Positions 15,665 through 25,524 are shown, counted from the stretch's first letter. The stretch is DNA of 64,000 bases from UBA6183 sp943372215 (GCA_943372215.1 CALRXU020000001.1:186001-250000); one strand, 5' to 3'. A program made the numbers and translations. Notes: generated from the sequence alone by a model not told the origin.

Positions 15665-17044
15665 ATGAGTCAATCAAATACAGGACATCCTAAAGGTTTA
15701 TACCTATTGTTTGCAACAGAAATGTGGGAACGTTTCAGCTATTATGGCATGCGTGGTTTACTAACGCTTTATTTAACCAAAGCAACCATTGAAGGCGGCT
15801 TAGGCTTTGATGATGCAAATGCTGGTTTATTGTATGGAATTTATACGGGCTTGGTGTACCTAACCCCTATTTTTGGTGGTTGGTTAGCTGATAATTTTAT
15901 AGGCCAACGCAGGTCTATTACCATTGGCGGTATTATGATGGCATTAGGGCAATTCTGTTTGTTCTTTTCTTCTTCGGCAGCACTCTTGCCTTTTTATGCT
16001 GGTTTAATTCTACTTATTATTGGTAATGGCTTTTTCAAACCAAATATTTCAACCATAGTTGGGCAGTTATATCCAGCTGGTGATAATCGTAAAGATGCTG
16101 CATTTACCATATTTTATATGGGCATTAACTTAGGTGCGTTTCTTGCGCCATTGGTTTGCGGGTTTCTTGCTGAAGACTTCTTTGCTGTAAAAGACTCTGC
16201 TGGTGTGGTTACTTCTTATGGTTTTAACTATGGCTTTTTAGCCGCAGGTGTTGGTATGGTGCTTGGACAACTTATGTTTAACTTATTGGGCCAAAAATAT
16301 TTGGGAGATTTAGGCAAAGAGCCTGGAGCTAAAGTACAAAAAGCCAAAGCGGCAGCCGAAGGAACAGTTGACCCTCCCCTTACCAAAGAAGAAAAAGACA
16401 GGCTTCAGGTGATTATCATTATGATGTTGTTTAACATCTTCTTTTGGGCAGGTTTTGAACAAGCAGGTAGTTCAATTTCATTATACACTGATCGTTTTAT
16501 TGACCGTGGAATTGGCGACTGGACTGTTCCTACCTCATGGTTCCAATCTGTTAACCCATTGTTTATTGTGTTATTAGGCCCTGTATTTACTATACTTTGG
16601 ACTTGGCTTGGCAAAAAGGGCAAAGAACCCAACACCATTATTAAAATGGCATTAGGAATGATCTTGTTAGGCATAGGTTTCTTTTTAATGATTGGTGCTG
16701 CTTTAGAACGTGGAGGTGACTCAGCGGATACTGCTGTTAAGGCCAATCTAATGTGGCTGGTAGGTACTTACCTTATTCACACCATGGGAGAACTCTGCTT
16801 ATCTCCAGTTGGCTTATCAATGGTTACTAAATTGGCCCCTCTGCGTTTAGGTTCTTTGATGATGGGAGTTTGGTTTTTGAGTAGCTTTATTGCTAATTTC
16901 TTATCTGGCTATTTGGTGCAGTTCTTCGCAACAATGGGGGCGCTAAACATATTTGCCATTATTTCGGCTGTTGTGATTGGCTTGGGTATGGTTGTGCTAA
17001 TCATTTCTAATCAATTGAAAAAAATGATGCATGGCATCTCCTAA
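15665..17044 (+). CDS. POT-family proton-coupled di/tripeptide transporter
   Basis: The 459-aa inner-membrane protein has the POT/PTR2 signature ExxER in TEMWERFSYYGMRGLL near the N-terminus, and the second signature GNGFFKPNISTIVGQLY near residue 120. Multiple hydrophobic helices (12-14) and a cytoplasmic loop rich in Lys, Ala and Glu near residues 225-245 are visible. It imports di- and tripeptides with protons. It lies downstream of the DPP-IV peptidase and ends with its own terminator. Its close neighbour at 17116 is a longer paralogue. Confidence 0.95.
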   Translation: MSQSNTGHPKGLYLLFATEMWERFSYYGMRGLLTLYLTKATIEGGLGFDDANAGLLYGIYTGLVYLTPIFGGWLADNFIGQRRSITIGGIMMALGQFCLFFSSSAALLPFYAGLILLIIGNGFFKPNISTIVGQLYPAGDNRKDAAFTIFYMGINLGAFLAPLVCGFLAEDFFAVKDSAGVVTSYGFNYGFLAAGVGMVLGQLMFNLLGQKYLGDLGKEPGAKVQKAKAAAEGTVDPPLTKEEKDRLQVIIIMMLFNIFFWAGFEQAGSSISLYTDRFIDRGIGDWTVPTSWFQSVNPLFIVLLGPVFTILWTWLGKKGKEPNTIIKMALGMILLGIGFFLMIGAALERGGDSADTAVKANLMWLVGTYLIHTMGELCLSPVGLSMVTKLAPLRLGSLMMGVWFLSSFIANFLSGYLVQFFATMGALNIFAIISAVVIGLGMVVLIISNQLKKMMHGIS

Positions 17045-17066
17045 TTTTTAATATAATTCTCTCAAA

Positions 17067-17098
17067 AGAAACCTTGCATTTGCAGGGTTTCTTTTTTT
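17067..17098 (+). terminator. Rho-independent terminator after first POT gene
   Basis: AGAAACCTTGC-ATTT-GCAGGGTTTCT forms an 11-bp stem followed by a T-run. It ends 17 bp before the next gene, so the second POT gene may depend on read-through or a promoter overlapping the terminator. Confidence 0.85.
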
Positions 17099-17115
17099 AA
17101 CGCATATTCGAATTT

Positions 17116-18798
17116 ATGACTACATCCGTTCGTAAGCACCCTAAGGGGTTGCCTTTTTTGTTTTTTACTGAAATGTGGGAACGTTTTGGGTATTACCTGA
17201 TGTTGGGGATTTTTTTCCTATACATGACTGATATTGATAAGGGAGGGCTTGCTTTAGAAAAAAAAGAAGCCTCAGATATTTTTGGAACGTATATCGCCCT
17301 AGTATTTATTACCCCATTTATTGGTGGTTTATTAGCCGATCGTGTGCTTGGTTACCGGTTATCTATTTCAATTGGAGGTGTGTTAATGGGCCTTGGCTAT
17401 ATGGCCTTAGCCATCCCCGGTGAAACAGCCTTTTTTATTGCATTGGGATTGATGATTATTGGCAACGGATTTTTCAAACCCAATATTTCTACCTTACTAG
17501 GAAACTTATACAATGAACCTCAGTATAAAGCCAATAAAGACTCAGGATACAATATTTTTTACATGGGCATTAATATTGGTGCTTTTATCTGTAATTTTTT
17601 TGCGGCATACCTGCGCAATAATTTTGGGTGGGGATATGCCTTTTTTGCTGCTGGTATAGGTATGTTTGTAGGTATTGCCATATTTTGGGCAGGCAGCAAA
17701 CATTACAAGCATGTTGATGTAATTAAACCAACCAAACCAGAGGATATGAGCGTAGGTAAAATTCTGGGTATTGTATTGCTTCCCGCAATTATTGCAGGTA
17801 TTTTAGGTTGGTATGTAAAAGGAATAACCAATGCGGAAAATCCCTTCGGAAATATTTTCGGTAGCGATAGTACTGACGCTTTTATTTTTGGGGCCATCCC
17901 TATTGTGCTGTTTTACATTTCACTTTACGTGCGATCTAATCAGGAAGATAAAAAACCCATTGCCGCCTTACTGGCCATTATGGGCGTTGTTGTTATTTTT
18001 TGGGCTATTTTTAAGCAAAACGGTACCGCTTTAACCACTTGGGCAGAGAGTTATACCGACCGAGAACTTCCAGCATCGGTTGTTCCATCGGCCAAGGTAC
18101 TGGGCATGGTGCAGGAAATCCCTTTTAAGAAAGATTCCATAATAAGGGTTGACGAGCAATTTAGGCCTATTAAAGATGAAAATGGTAAACCCGTTAAGGT
18201 TATTGACTATCCGTTGTACTATAAAAATCTTTCTCCTGAAAAGTTTCCAGCAGAAGGTGAAAGCGCCAAACTTATTTCAACCGAGTTGTTTCAATCCATT
18301 AACCCGTTTTTTGTGGTGTTACTAACCCCATTGGTGGTTGGTTTCTTTGCATGGAGCAGAAGAAAGGGCATTGAACCAAGCACCCCTGGCAAGATCTTCT
18401 GGGGATTGATTATCACTGCATTATCAACTACTGTAATGATAGCAGCCGTTTCAGTAGGCATCAATGGAGCAGAAAAGGTTTCGGCTTGGTGGCTCATCGG
18501 CACTTATGGCGTAATAACTGTTGGTGAACTCTGCCTCAGCCCTATGGGCCTATCTTTGGTATCAAAACTTGCTCCACCCCGTTTAACCGCCCTTATGATG
18601 GGTGGATGGATGCTAAGCACCTCCATAGGCAACAAGCTGAGTGGTGTATTGGCCTCTTTATGGGACACTTACGAAGATAAACAGTACTTTTTTGTGGTGA
18701 ATTGTTTGATTGTGCTGGTTGCCGCCTTGGGCATTTTCTTAATGCTTAAATGGCTGAGTAAGATTATTAAAGACCATGCGGCCCAGCCGCAACAATAA
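17116..18798 (+). CDS. POT-family proton-coupled peptide transporter (long form)
   Basis: The 560-aa paralogue of the upstream transporter has the same TEMWERFGYYL and GNGFFKPNISTLLGNLY signatures. It is longer because of an inserted hydrophilic segment near residues 320-390 (KDSIIRVDEQFRPIKDENG...), predicted outside the membrane. The conserved PMGLSLVSKLAPPRL segment near residue 475 supports a complete C-terminal half. Tandem POT pairs suggest different peptide preferences. There is no obvious terminator behind it before the polysaccharide locus. Confidence 0.94.
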   Translation: MTTSVRKHPKGLPFLFFTEMWERFGYYLMLGIFFLYMTDIDKGGLALEKKEASDIFGTYIALVFITPFIGGLLADRVLGYRLSISIGGVLMGLGYMALAIPGETAFFIALGLMIIGNGFFKPNISTLLGNLYNEPQYKANKDSGYNIFYMGINIGAFICNFFAAYLRNNFGWGYAFFAAGIGMFVGIAIFWAGSKHYKHVDVIKPTKPEDMSVGKILGIVLLPAIIAGILGWYVKGITNAENPFGNIFGSDSTDAFIFGAIPIVLFYISLYVRSNQEDKKPIAALLAIMGVVVIFWAIFKQNGTALTTWAESYTDRELPASVVPSAKVLGMVQEIPFKKDSIIRVDEQFRPIKDENGKPVKVIDYPLYYKNLSPEKFPAEGESAKLISTELFQSINPFFVVLLTPLVVGFFAWSRRKGIEPSTPGKIFWGLIITALSTTVMIAAVSVGINGAEKVSAWWLIGTYGVITVGELCLSPMGLSLVSKLAPPRLTALMMGGWMLSTSIGNKLSGVLASLWDTYEDKQYFFVVNCLIVLVAALGIFLMLKWLSKIIKDHAAQPQQ

Positions 18799-18840
18799 CA
18801 GCTTTAAACATAACCCAGCTATTGTTGTTCCCTTATTACG

Positions 18841-18862
18841 TAACGATAACTTAACGTTTAAC
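18841..18862 (+). repeat. Cluster of four TAAC motifs upstream of the polysaccharide locus
   Basis: TAAC occurs at 18841, 18847, 18852 and 18859, about 100 bp before the first gene of the locus. The regular 5-7 bp steps may mark a regulator site or may be chance. A TATACTTG at 18944-18951 (one mismatch to TAnnTTTG) is the best promoter candidate, but lies only 8-13 bp before the possible starts. Confidence 0.25.
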
Positions 18863-18964
18863 TTATTCTTACTTACCAATTAGAGAGCCTTAAACGCAGG
18901 GTACATTTATGCTTTAAAGCTATTATTATTTCATAATTAGCTTTATACTTGCACAAATTATGTT

Positions 18965-19783
18965 ATGGCATTAAGACTACCAAAACGACTATTCTTTTCT
19001 ATTCTTTGTTTATCGCTGCTTTTTGGCATTTTGAGCAGCTGTTCTTACAAAAGAAAAAATATTCTTTTTAAAACAGCAAAAAAAACAAAAGCAAGTATTC
19101 CTGTAGCGACTTTTGACGAAAAAGGAGAGTCTATTGCTGAAAAAAATGAAAACTACAAGCACCGCATTAAAGTTGGGGATAGAATCCTGATTCATTTTTT
19201 AAATAATTACGATATAGGACAGGCTTCTGATCAAAGTGCCACATCAACGGCAAATCTGGATGGTGCTGGAGAAAAAGGCTATCTGGTGAATTATGATAGC
19301 ACAGTAACATTGCCTTTGATAGGTCGCTTGAATATTATTGGATTAACGAGACTAGAAGCTGCTAAAAAATTGGAAATGGAGTATGGTAAATTTATCATTA
19401 ATCCCATTGTTGAAGTGAACATTGCCAGTTTATCAGTTACCATATTGGGTGAGGTGGTAACCCCTGGAAAAATATTATTGGACAAAGAAAACACCTCTGT
19501 GGTTGACGTGATTGCACTGTCTGGAGGGTTTAAAGATACTGGTAAAAAGAACCGGGTACGGATTATTAGAAACAATGAAGTTATTCTGGTAGATTTACGT
19601 CAGATTGAATCTTTGAAAAACAAATCCATCATTATACAAGATGGGGATATTATTTACATTGAACCATATGGAGTAAAAGCACAAACGGAATCATTTACTA
19701 CCTTACAAAGTGTTACTTTCATTATATTAAGTATAAGCCAGTTAACCATCCTCTCTCTTCAAATCATTAACCTCAATAGATAA
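18965..19783 (+). CDS. wza: Wza-like polysaccharide export lipoprotein
   Basis: The 272-aa protein has a lipoprotein signal ending ILSSC (Cys about residue 26). A poly-export domain follows (KVGDRILIHFLNNYDIGQ, then TVTLPLIGRLNIIGLTRLEAAK) and one SLBB-like segment (VTILGEVVTPGKILL...VIALSGGF). A hydrophobic stretch at the C-terminus (about 250-270) would be the outer-membrane helix. It is the translocon for the exported polysaccharide. It is short relative to E. coli Wza (379 aa), as is common in Bacteroidota. An alternative ATG lies at 18960 in another frame; 18965 gives the full signal peptide. The Wzc-like gene follows after 6 bp. Confidence 0.9.
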   Translation: MALRLPKRLFFSILCLSLLFGILSSCSYKRKNILFKTAKKTKASIPVATFDEKGESIAEKNENYKHRIKVGDRILIHFLNNYDIGQASDQSATSTANLDGAGEKGYLVNYDSTVTLPLIGRLNIIGLTRLEAAKKLEMEYGKFIINPIVEVNIASLSVTILGEVVTPGKILLDKENTSVVDVIALSGGFKDTGKKNRVRIIRNNEVILVDLRQIESLKNKSIIIQDGDIIYIEPYGVKAQTESFTTLQSVTFIILSISQLTILSLQIINLNR

Positions 19784-19789
19784 TCTGAA

Positions 19790-22282
19790 ATGAGTAATCC
19801 AGAAGAAATTAAACCGGTAAATGTTCAAGCGGAGAGAACAATTGACTTAAATAGGGTACTGCAGATTTTAGTTCGAAGATGGTACATTATTGCAGGATTT
19901 GTTATTGGTTCATTGATCATTGCTTATGTGCAACTTCGGTATACCAAACCGCTTTATACGGCTTCAGTTTTTATTAAATTTGATGATGATAAAGGTGGGC
20001 AAGTAAGCGATTTGTTTCGTTATGGTAGGCTAAGTGGACGTATTGAAAATCAACTAAAAACAGAGGCGGAAATTTTCAAATCAAGAACTTTAGCTATGGC
20101 AACCCTAAAGTATTTGCATCATGATATTTCCTATTTTCAACAAGGTCAGATTGTTACATCTGAATTATACCCCTTTAATTACTTCAATGTAATCCCGCTT
20201 TATTTGGATTCTTCTGATGCTGGCACCTCATTCATTGTTAAGTTTATTAGCGACACTAAATTCACCATTAAAACGTCAGAAAAGGCTCCTGAAAAAACGC
20301 ATCACGTAAAAGATACAATTATTCTTGGATCAAGCATTATTCTAGTAAAAACCAAAGGTAGAAACTTTCTTGCGCCTGTAATGGGTAAAGAAATAACCGT
20401 AAGGTTTAATAATATTTTTACCTATGCCAGTTCTCTTGCATCAGCTATAAATGTTGATTTGGAAAAAGGTACCAGTATTTTAAAACTAACTTATGTTTCT
20501 GATTTACCTGATAAAGCCGCAGATTTTGTGAATGCAACGGCTAAAGTATACATTCTTGAAAGTGTAAATACCAGGGCAAGGGCAGCAGAGCAAACTGTAT
20601 CTTTTATAGACGGGCTGATTAGTGATTTAGCAGGGCAGGTGAATACCGCACAACAAAATTTAACTGATTTCCAAACAACAAACAGTGGTGTTAAACTTGA
20701 AGATATTGGCAAAGCTGAATTTGAAAAATTAACCGAATTAGAAACCCAAAAAAGCATGTTGGCCCTGAGGAAACTCATGACTAAAAACCTGGCTGAGCAA
20801 ATTAATAGTGTAAAAAACCAAAAAATTGAACTGGTGCTGTTTGATCCCGAAGATGCCAACCAATTGCCAGACATGCTTCAATTGCTGAATGGTTTAATAT
20901 TGGAAAGGTTATCAATCAGCCAAAAGTCATTGCCTACCAGCCCAGTGATGATTGAGAACGAGAAGAAAATTGCCGAAGTAAAGCAAGCTTTAACCCGCGC
21001 TATTCGTTCTGCACAATCAAAGTTAGATGACCGTATTGCATTTGTAGAAAGTCAGATTAGATCTACTTCTTCTACATTAAAAAATTTACCTCAGAAACAA
21101 CAAGCGTTATTGAATTTGGAACGTAACTTTAAGGTGAATGAAAAAATTTACGGCTATCTTATGGAAAAGAAGCTAGAAACCCGAATAAGTAAGTCATCCA
21201 TCATTGCCAATGCTACTATTATTGATGAGGCTTTAGCCCCTAAAACTGCTTTTTTTCCAACCCCAAGTAAAACCTATTCTGTTGCATTTTCTGTAGGCTT
21301 GGGATTGGGTATAGGGTTTATTTTTTTACTGCGCTTTATATACAACCGTATTCCTGATAAAGAAACCATTGAAGCGTTGAGCACTACACCTGTTATTGGT
21401 GTAATTAAAAGACTTGACAGCGAAGAGATGGAGGACAATTATGAACTGTATGTAATGAAAAGTCCTAAGTCAATTTTTAGTGAATCGGTAAGGGGGATAC
21501 GAACCAATATTAACTTTTTGCTAAAGGGAGAAACCCATAAAGTTGTTTGCGTAACCTCTTCAGTGAGTGGCGAAGGAAAAACATTTTGCACGGTAAATCT
21601 TGCCGCTTCTTTAACCTTACTTGGGTATAAAGTGGTGATTGTAGGTTGTGATTTACGTAGACCGAAGATACATCTTACTTTCCGTAAAATGAGCAATGAT
21701 ATTGGCTTAACAACTTGCCTCATTGGGAAACACACTTTGAAAGAGGTAATTATGCCAACCGAGTTTGAAAACTTGGATATCATTCCAGCAGGCCCAACTC
21801 CTCCTAATCCTTCAGAACTTCTGCAAAGCACTTTAATGACTAATATTATTGAAGAATTAAAGGCAGAATATGACTACGTATTTTTCGACACTGCGCCAGT
21901 GGGCTTGGTTTCTGACTCCTTTGCACTTATGTCTAAAGCGGATATTAATCTATTTATTATCAGGGCACAGTACTCTAAACGAGACTTTGCATTGATACCA
22001 GATCGCTTATTGCAAGACAACCTTATTCCTAATATTTATACCATCTTAAACTCATACGACAATAGTTCAGCTGTTTACAGCTCAATTTACAAGAGCGTGT
22101 ATGGTGGATATTATGGCGGTGGCGGATATTATTATTATGGTGGGTACTATAACCGTGGGTATGGTTATTATAATAAGAAATATTATTCGCAATATTATAG
22201 TGGGTATTATTCTGATGACCCTACCCCCAAAACCTTACTACAGAAATTTTTATCCAATTTTAATAAGCGGAAAAAGGCATGA
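19790..22282 (+). CDS. wzc: Wzc-like polysaccharide co-polymerase and BY-kinase
   Basis: The 830-aa inner-membrane protein has a Wzz N-terminal region with a first TM segment (about 33-51), a long periplasmic coiled-coil part and a GNVR-like region. A second TM (about 500-518) leads to a cytoplasmic BY-kinase domain: Walker A SVSGEGKTF (about residue 597), Walker A' VVIVGCDLRRPK and Walker B DYVFFDTAPVG. The tail (about 764-808) is extremely tyrosine-rich (GGYYGGGGYYYYGGYY and similar) and is the autophosphorylation cluster. It controls chain length and export together with the Wza-like protein. The last codons overlap the next gene by 4 bp (ATGA). Confidence 0.93.
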   Translation: MSNPEEIKPVNVQAERTIDLNRVLQILVRRWYIIAGFVIGSLIIAYVQLRYTKPLYTASVFIKFDDDKGGQVSDLFRYGRLSGRIENQLKTEAEIFKSRTLAMATLKYLHHDISYFQQGQIVTSELYPFNYFNVIPLYLDSSDAGTSFIVKFISDTKFTIKTSEKAPEKTHHVKDTIILGSSIILVKTKGRNFLAPVMGKEITVRFNNIFTYASSLASAINVDLEKGTSILKLTYVSDLPDKAADFVNATAKVYILESVNTRARAAEQTVSFIDGLISDLAGQVNTAQQNLTDFQTTNSGVKLEDIGKAEFEKLTELETQKSMLALRKLMTKNLAEQINSVKNQKIELVLFDPEDANQLPDMLQLLNGLILERLSISQKSLPTSPVMIENEKKIAEVKQALTRAIRSAQSKLDDRIAFVESQIRSTSSTLKNLPQKQQALLNLERNFKVNEKIYGYLMEKKLETRISKSSIIANATIIDEALAPKTAFFPTPSKTYSVAFSVGLGLGIGFIFLLRFIYNRIPDKETIEALSTTPVIGVIKRLDSEEMEDNYELYVMKSPKSIFSESVRGIRTNINFLLKGETHKVVCVTSSVSGEGKTFCTVNLAASLTLLGYKVVIVGCDLRRPKIHLTFRKMSNDIGLTTCLIGKHTLKEVIMPTEFENLDIIPAGPTPPNPSELLQSTLMTNIIEELKAEYDYVFFDTAPVGLVSDSFALMSKADINLFIIRAQYSKRDFALIPDRLLQDNLIPNIYTILNSYDNSSAVYSSIYKSVYGGYYGGGGYYYYGGYYNRGYGYYNKKYYSQYYSGYYSDDPTPKTLLQKFLSNFNKRKKA

Positions 22283-23535
22283 GTGAAAAAATAATTGGCA
22301 TTATAGGTTTGGGGTATGTGGGCTTACCACTTGCCGTTGAGTTTGGAAAAAAACATACCACTATTGGCTTTGACATCAATCAAATGCGCATTGAGGAGCT
22401 GCAAAACAAGCACGACAGAACCCTTGAAGTTGATGCAAATCAATTGCAAGAAGCTACGCACCTTAGCTATACGGCTGATTTGGATGTTTTAAAAAAGGTA
22501 AACTTTTTTATTGTTACTGTTCCCACCCCTATCGACAAAAATAAAAGGCCCGACCTTACTCCATTAATTAAGGCCAGTGAAACCGTTGGTAAAGTATTAA
22601 AAAAAGGAGACATTGTGGTATACGAGTCAACCGTTTACCCTGGTTGTACCGAAGATGATTGTGTGCCTGTACTTGAAAAATTTAGTGGGCTAACCTTCAA
22701 TAAAGACTTCTTTTGTGGATACTCTCCAGAACGGATTAACCCGGGCGACAAAGTACATACCGTAACTAAAATTAGAAAAATTACGGCAGGTTCTACACCA
22801 GAAATTGCCAACGTTGTTAATGAGGTTTATGCTTCTATTATTACCGCTGGCACTTACAAAGCACCAAGCATTAAGGTAGCAGAAGCAGCTAAGGTTATTG
22901 AAAACTGCCAACGCGATATCAATATTGCTTTTGTAAATGAGTTGGCGTTGATTTTTGACAAAATGAACATTGACACCTTAGATGTATTGGAAGCTGCCGG
23001 AACAAAATGGAACTTTTTACCTTTTCGTCCTGGACTTGTTGGCGGGCATTGCATAGGAGTTGATCCTTATTATCTTACTCATAAAGCGGAAGAAATAGGG
23101 TATCACAGTCAGGTTATTCTCTCAGGAAGAAAAATCAATGACAACATGGGTGCATTTGTTGCCAATAAAGTGGTTAAGTTAATGATTAAAAAAGGCATTA
23201 ATGTGAACACCGCAAAAACCTTGATGCTAGGAATAACCTTTAAAGAAAATTGCCCCGATATTAGAAACAGCAAAGCCATTGATATTGTTACGGAGTTAAA
23301 AGATTTTGGCGTACAGGTGGATATTTTTGACCCCATGGCAGACACACACGAAGTAGAAGAAGAATATGGTGTGGGGCTAGTGGATAAGCCTGCTAACGAT
23401 TATGATGCCGTTATTATGGCAGTAGCACATAAGCAATTTGAACAACTTGCATTAACTGATTTATGCAAAAACAACTATGTTGTTTATGATGTAAAGTCAG
23501 TATTGGATAAAAATGTAATTGACGGTAGATTATAA
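22279..23535 (+). CDS. tviB: UDP-N-acetylglucosamine 6-dehydrogenase, TviB/WbpO type
   Basis: The 418-aa enzyme oxidises UDP-HexNAc to UDP-HexNAcA with NAD. It has the Rossmann motif GLGYVGLPLAVEFGK, the three UDP-glucose/GDP-mannose dehydrogenase domains and the catalytic cysteine in VGGHCIGVDPYYL. Long stretches read like Salmonella TviB from memory (TVPTPI, VVYESTVYPGCTE, KWNFLPFRPGL, TFKENCPDIRN). Paired with the TviC-like epimerase directly downstream (next base after the stop), it should provide UDP-GalNAcA for the glycan. Confidence 0.93.
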   Translation: MSEKIIGIIGLGYVGLPLAVEFGKKHTTIGFDINQMRIEELQNKHDRTLEVDANQLQEATHLSYTADLDVLKKVNFFIVTVPTPIDKNKRPDLTPLIKASETVGKVLKKGDIVVYESTVYPGCTEDDCVPVLEKFSGLTFNKDFFCGYSPERINPGDKVHTVTKIRKITAGSTPEIANVVNEVYASIITAGTYKAPSIKVAEAAKVIENCQRDINIAFVNELALIFDKMNIDTLDVLEAAGTKWNFLPFRPGLVGGHCIGVDPYYLTHKAEEIGYHSQVILSGRKINDNMGAFVANKVVKLMIKKGINVNTAKTLMLGITFKENCPDIRNSKAIDIVTELKDFGVQVDIFDPMADTHEVEEEYGVGLVDKPANDYDAVIMAVAHKQFEQLALTDLCKNNYVVYDVKSVLDKNVIDGRL

Positions 23536-24498
23536 ATGAAAGTATTGATAACAGGTGGTGCAGGGTTTATTGGCAGTAACCTTGCTGAAGAATTATTAAA
23601 TGATAACCGCATTACCGAAGTGCGGGTATTTGATAATTTATCAACTGGGTTGTATAAAAACATTAGTGATTTTATCAGTCACCCGAAATTTATTTGGATT
23701 GAAGGAGACATTAGAGATTTTGATGCATGCTTAGAAGCAAGCAAAGGCGTAGACGCCATCTTACATCAGGCCGCACTTGGCTCCGTTCCCCGTTCAATTA
23801 ATGACCCCTTAACCACAAATGCCGTTAATATAGCAGGCACCTTAAATATTTTCACAGCAGCTAAAACCAACGGTATTACTAAGGTTATTTATGCCGCATC
23901 TTCTTCAACCTATGGTGATAGTAAAAGCTTACCGAAAATAGAAAATGTCATTGGTAAACCATTGTCGCCTTACGCAGTAACCAAACTGGTAAATGAGTTG
24001 TATGCGGATGTTTTTCATCAGCTTTATGGCATTAACTTTATCGGCCTAAGGTACTTTAACGTTTTTGGCCCAAAACAAAGTCCTACGGGTGCTTATGCAG
24101 CTGTAATACCTTTATTTGCACATGCCGTATTAAACAACCAATCGCCATACATAAACGGTGATGGTGAACAAAGCAGAGACTTTACTTTTGTTGCTAACGC
24201 TGTACAAGCCAATGTAAAAGCATTGTTTATTGAAGATGCTGCCGCCTGGAACCAAATTTATAACGTGGCCTGTGGGGAACAGCATACCATCAATCAACTT
24301 TTTAGTACATTAAAAAGTTTTTCTCCGGAAACAAATATCAATCCTATCTACCGTGAAACACGCGTAGGGGATATACAACATAGCTTGGCTGACATTTCAA
24401 AAGCCATTAAATTGCTTCATTATCAACCAGCAATACAACTAGCAAAGGGACTAGAGATTACATTAAACTGGTATAAACAACATGGCAATTATTTTTAA
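23536..24498 (+). CDS. tviC: UDP-GlcNAc(A) C4-epimerase, TviC/WbpP type
   Basis: This 320-aa short-chain dehydrogenase/reductase has GGAGFIGSN (NAD binding), SSSTYGD and the catalytic YxxxK in SPYAVTK. The LRYFNVFGPKQSPTGAYAAVIP segment and the INGDGEQSRDFTFV segment are typical of TviC/WbpP. It interconverts UDP-GlcNAcA and UDP-GalNAcA. Its ATG follows immediately after the tviB-like stop, as expected for a functional pair. Confidence 0.92.
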   Translation: MKVLITGGAGFIGSNLAEELLNDNRITEVRVFDNLSTGLYKNISDFISHPKFIWIEGDIRDFDACLEASKGVDAILHQAALGSVPRSINDPLTTNAVNIAGTLNIFTAAKTNGITKVIYAASSSTYGDSKSLPKIENVIGKPLSPYAVTKLVNELYADVFHQLYGINFIGLRYFNVFGPKQSPTGAYAAVIPLFAHAVLNNQSPYINGDGEQSRDFTFVANAVQANVKALFIEDAAAWNQIYNVACGEQHTINQLFSTLKSFSPETNINPIYRETRVGDIQHSLADISKAIKLLHYQPAIQLAKGLEITLNWYKQHGNYF

Positions 24499-24504
24499 AC
24501 GTTG

Positions 24505-24915
24505 ATGGAGTATAAAACACCGCATATTATTGATTTTGGTAAACTTGGTGAGAGTAGTATCGGATATATTTCAGTTGCAGAGAATAAGCAGCTGCCGTTT
24601 AAAGTTGAACGCGTTTTTTGGACATATTATACCCCTGAAAGTATTGTAAGAGGCCGACACGCTCACCATAAAACAGAACAAATTTTAGTAGCTGTTACTG
24701 GACGTATTATTGTAACCACAGACAATGGCAAAGGTGCTGTTGAAACTTTTATTTTAGACGAACCCAATAAAGCAGTGTACCTTCCTCCAAACGTTTGGCA
24801 CACCATGCAATACAGCCACACTGCTATTCAAATGGTGCTTGCATCTCACCTATATGATGCGAATGATTATATCAGGGATTATGACGAGTTTGTTAGAATA
24901 TGGGGGGCTAAATAA
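24505..24915 (+). CDS. fdtA: dTDP-4-keto-6-deoxyglucose 3,4-ketoisomerase (FdtA/QdtA-like)
   Basis: The 136-aa cupin starts at the ATG at 24505; the frame could also open at a TTG one codon upstream. RGRHAHHKTEQ holds the conserved histidines, and VYLPPNVWHTMQYS closes the cupin barrel. It converts dTDP-4-keto-6-deoxyglucose to the 3-keto isomer, the entry to Fuc3NAc or Qui3NAc. The next gene overlaps by one base (TAATG). Sequence alone does not decide between FdtA (galacto) and QdtA (gluco) outcome. Confidence 0.87.
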   Translation: MEYKTPHIIDFGKLGESSIGYISVAENKQLPFKVERVFWTYYTPESIVRGRHAHHKTEQILVAVTGRIIVTTDNGKGAVETFILDEPNKAVYLPPNVWHTMQYSHTAIQMVLASHLYDANDYIRDYDEFVRIWGAK

Positions 24916-25475
24916 TGGCATTACCTCAGATTCACCCCAATGCTATAGTTGAGTCTTCTTTAATTGGAGATGATACCAGAATATGGGCATTTGTTCATAT
25001 TCTTGAAGGTGCAAAAATTGGCAGCGGCTGCAATATTTGTGACCATTGTTATGTGGAGTATGGTGTAACCGTTGGAAACAATGTTACCATTAAAAGCGGT
25101 ATTTACTTATGGGAAGGAATAACCATTGAAGATGATGTATTTTTAGGTCCAAATGTGGTTTTTACCAACGACATCAGACCCCGAAGCAAGCAGTATGTAA
25201 CCCCACAAAAAACCCACATTAAAAAAGGGGCATCAATAGGCGCAAATAGCACCATACTAGCAGGAAATATTATTGGTGAATATGCAATGACTGGCATTGG
25301 CTCAGTAGTTACCAGAGATGTGCCCGCTTATGCACTCGTTTACGGAAATCCTGCAAAACAGAAAGGTTGGGTAGACGAATCTGGCAATAAACTTACCTTA
25401 AAGGAGTCTGGCATCTGGGCAAATGTTGAGGGAGTACTATATAAAGAAACAGCCCATGGCCTGCAAAGGTTATAA
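24915..25475 (+). CDS. Hexapeptide-repeat N-acetyltransferase for a 3-aminosugar (FdtC/QdtC/WbpD-like)
   Basis: This 186-aa left-handed beta-helix protein has many [LIV]G-x4 repeats, an FVHI loop and FTNDIRPR with the usual catalytic Asp/Asn region. It probably acetylates dTDP-3-amino-3,6-dideoxyhexose. It lies between the ketoisomerase and aminotransferase genes, which supports the dTDP-3-aminosugar route over a WbpD-type UDP substrate. The tviB/tviC genes nearby leave the latter possible. Confidence 0.85.
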   Translation: MALPQIHPNAIVESSLIGDDTRIWAFVHILEGAKIGSGCNICDHCYVEYGVTVGNNVTIKSGIYLWEGITIEDDVFLGPNVVFTNDIRPRSKQYVTPQKTHIKKGASIGANSTILAGNIIGEYAMTGIGSVVTRDVPAYALVYGNPAKQKGWVDESGNKLTLKESGIWANVEGVLYKETAHGLQRL

Positions 25476-25524
25476 TAAAACAGGATAAAATAAATATATT
25501 TGGTATTTGTAACACGACTAAGCA

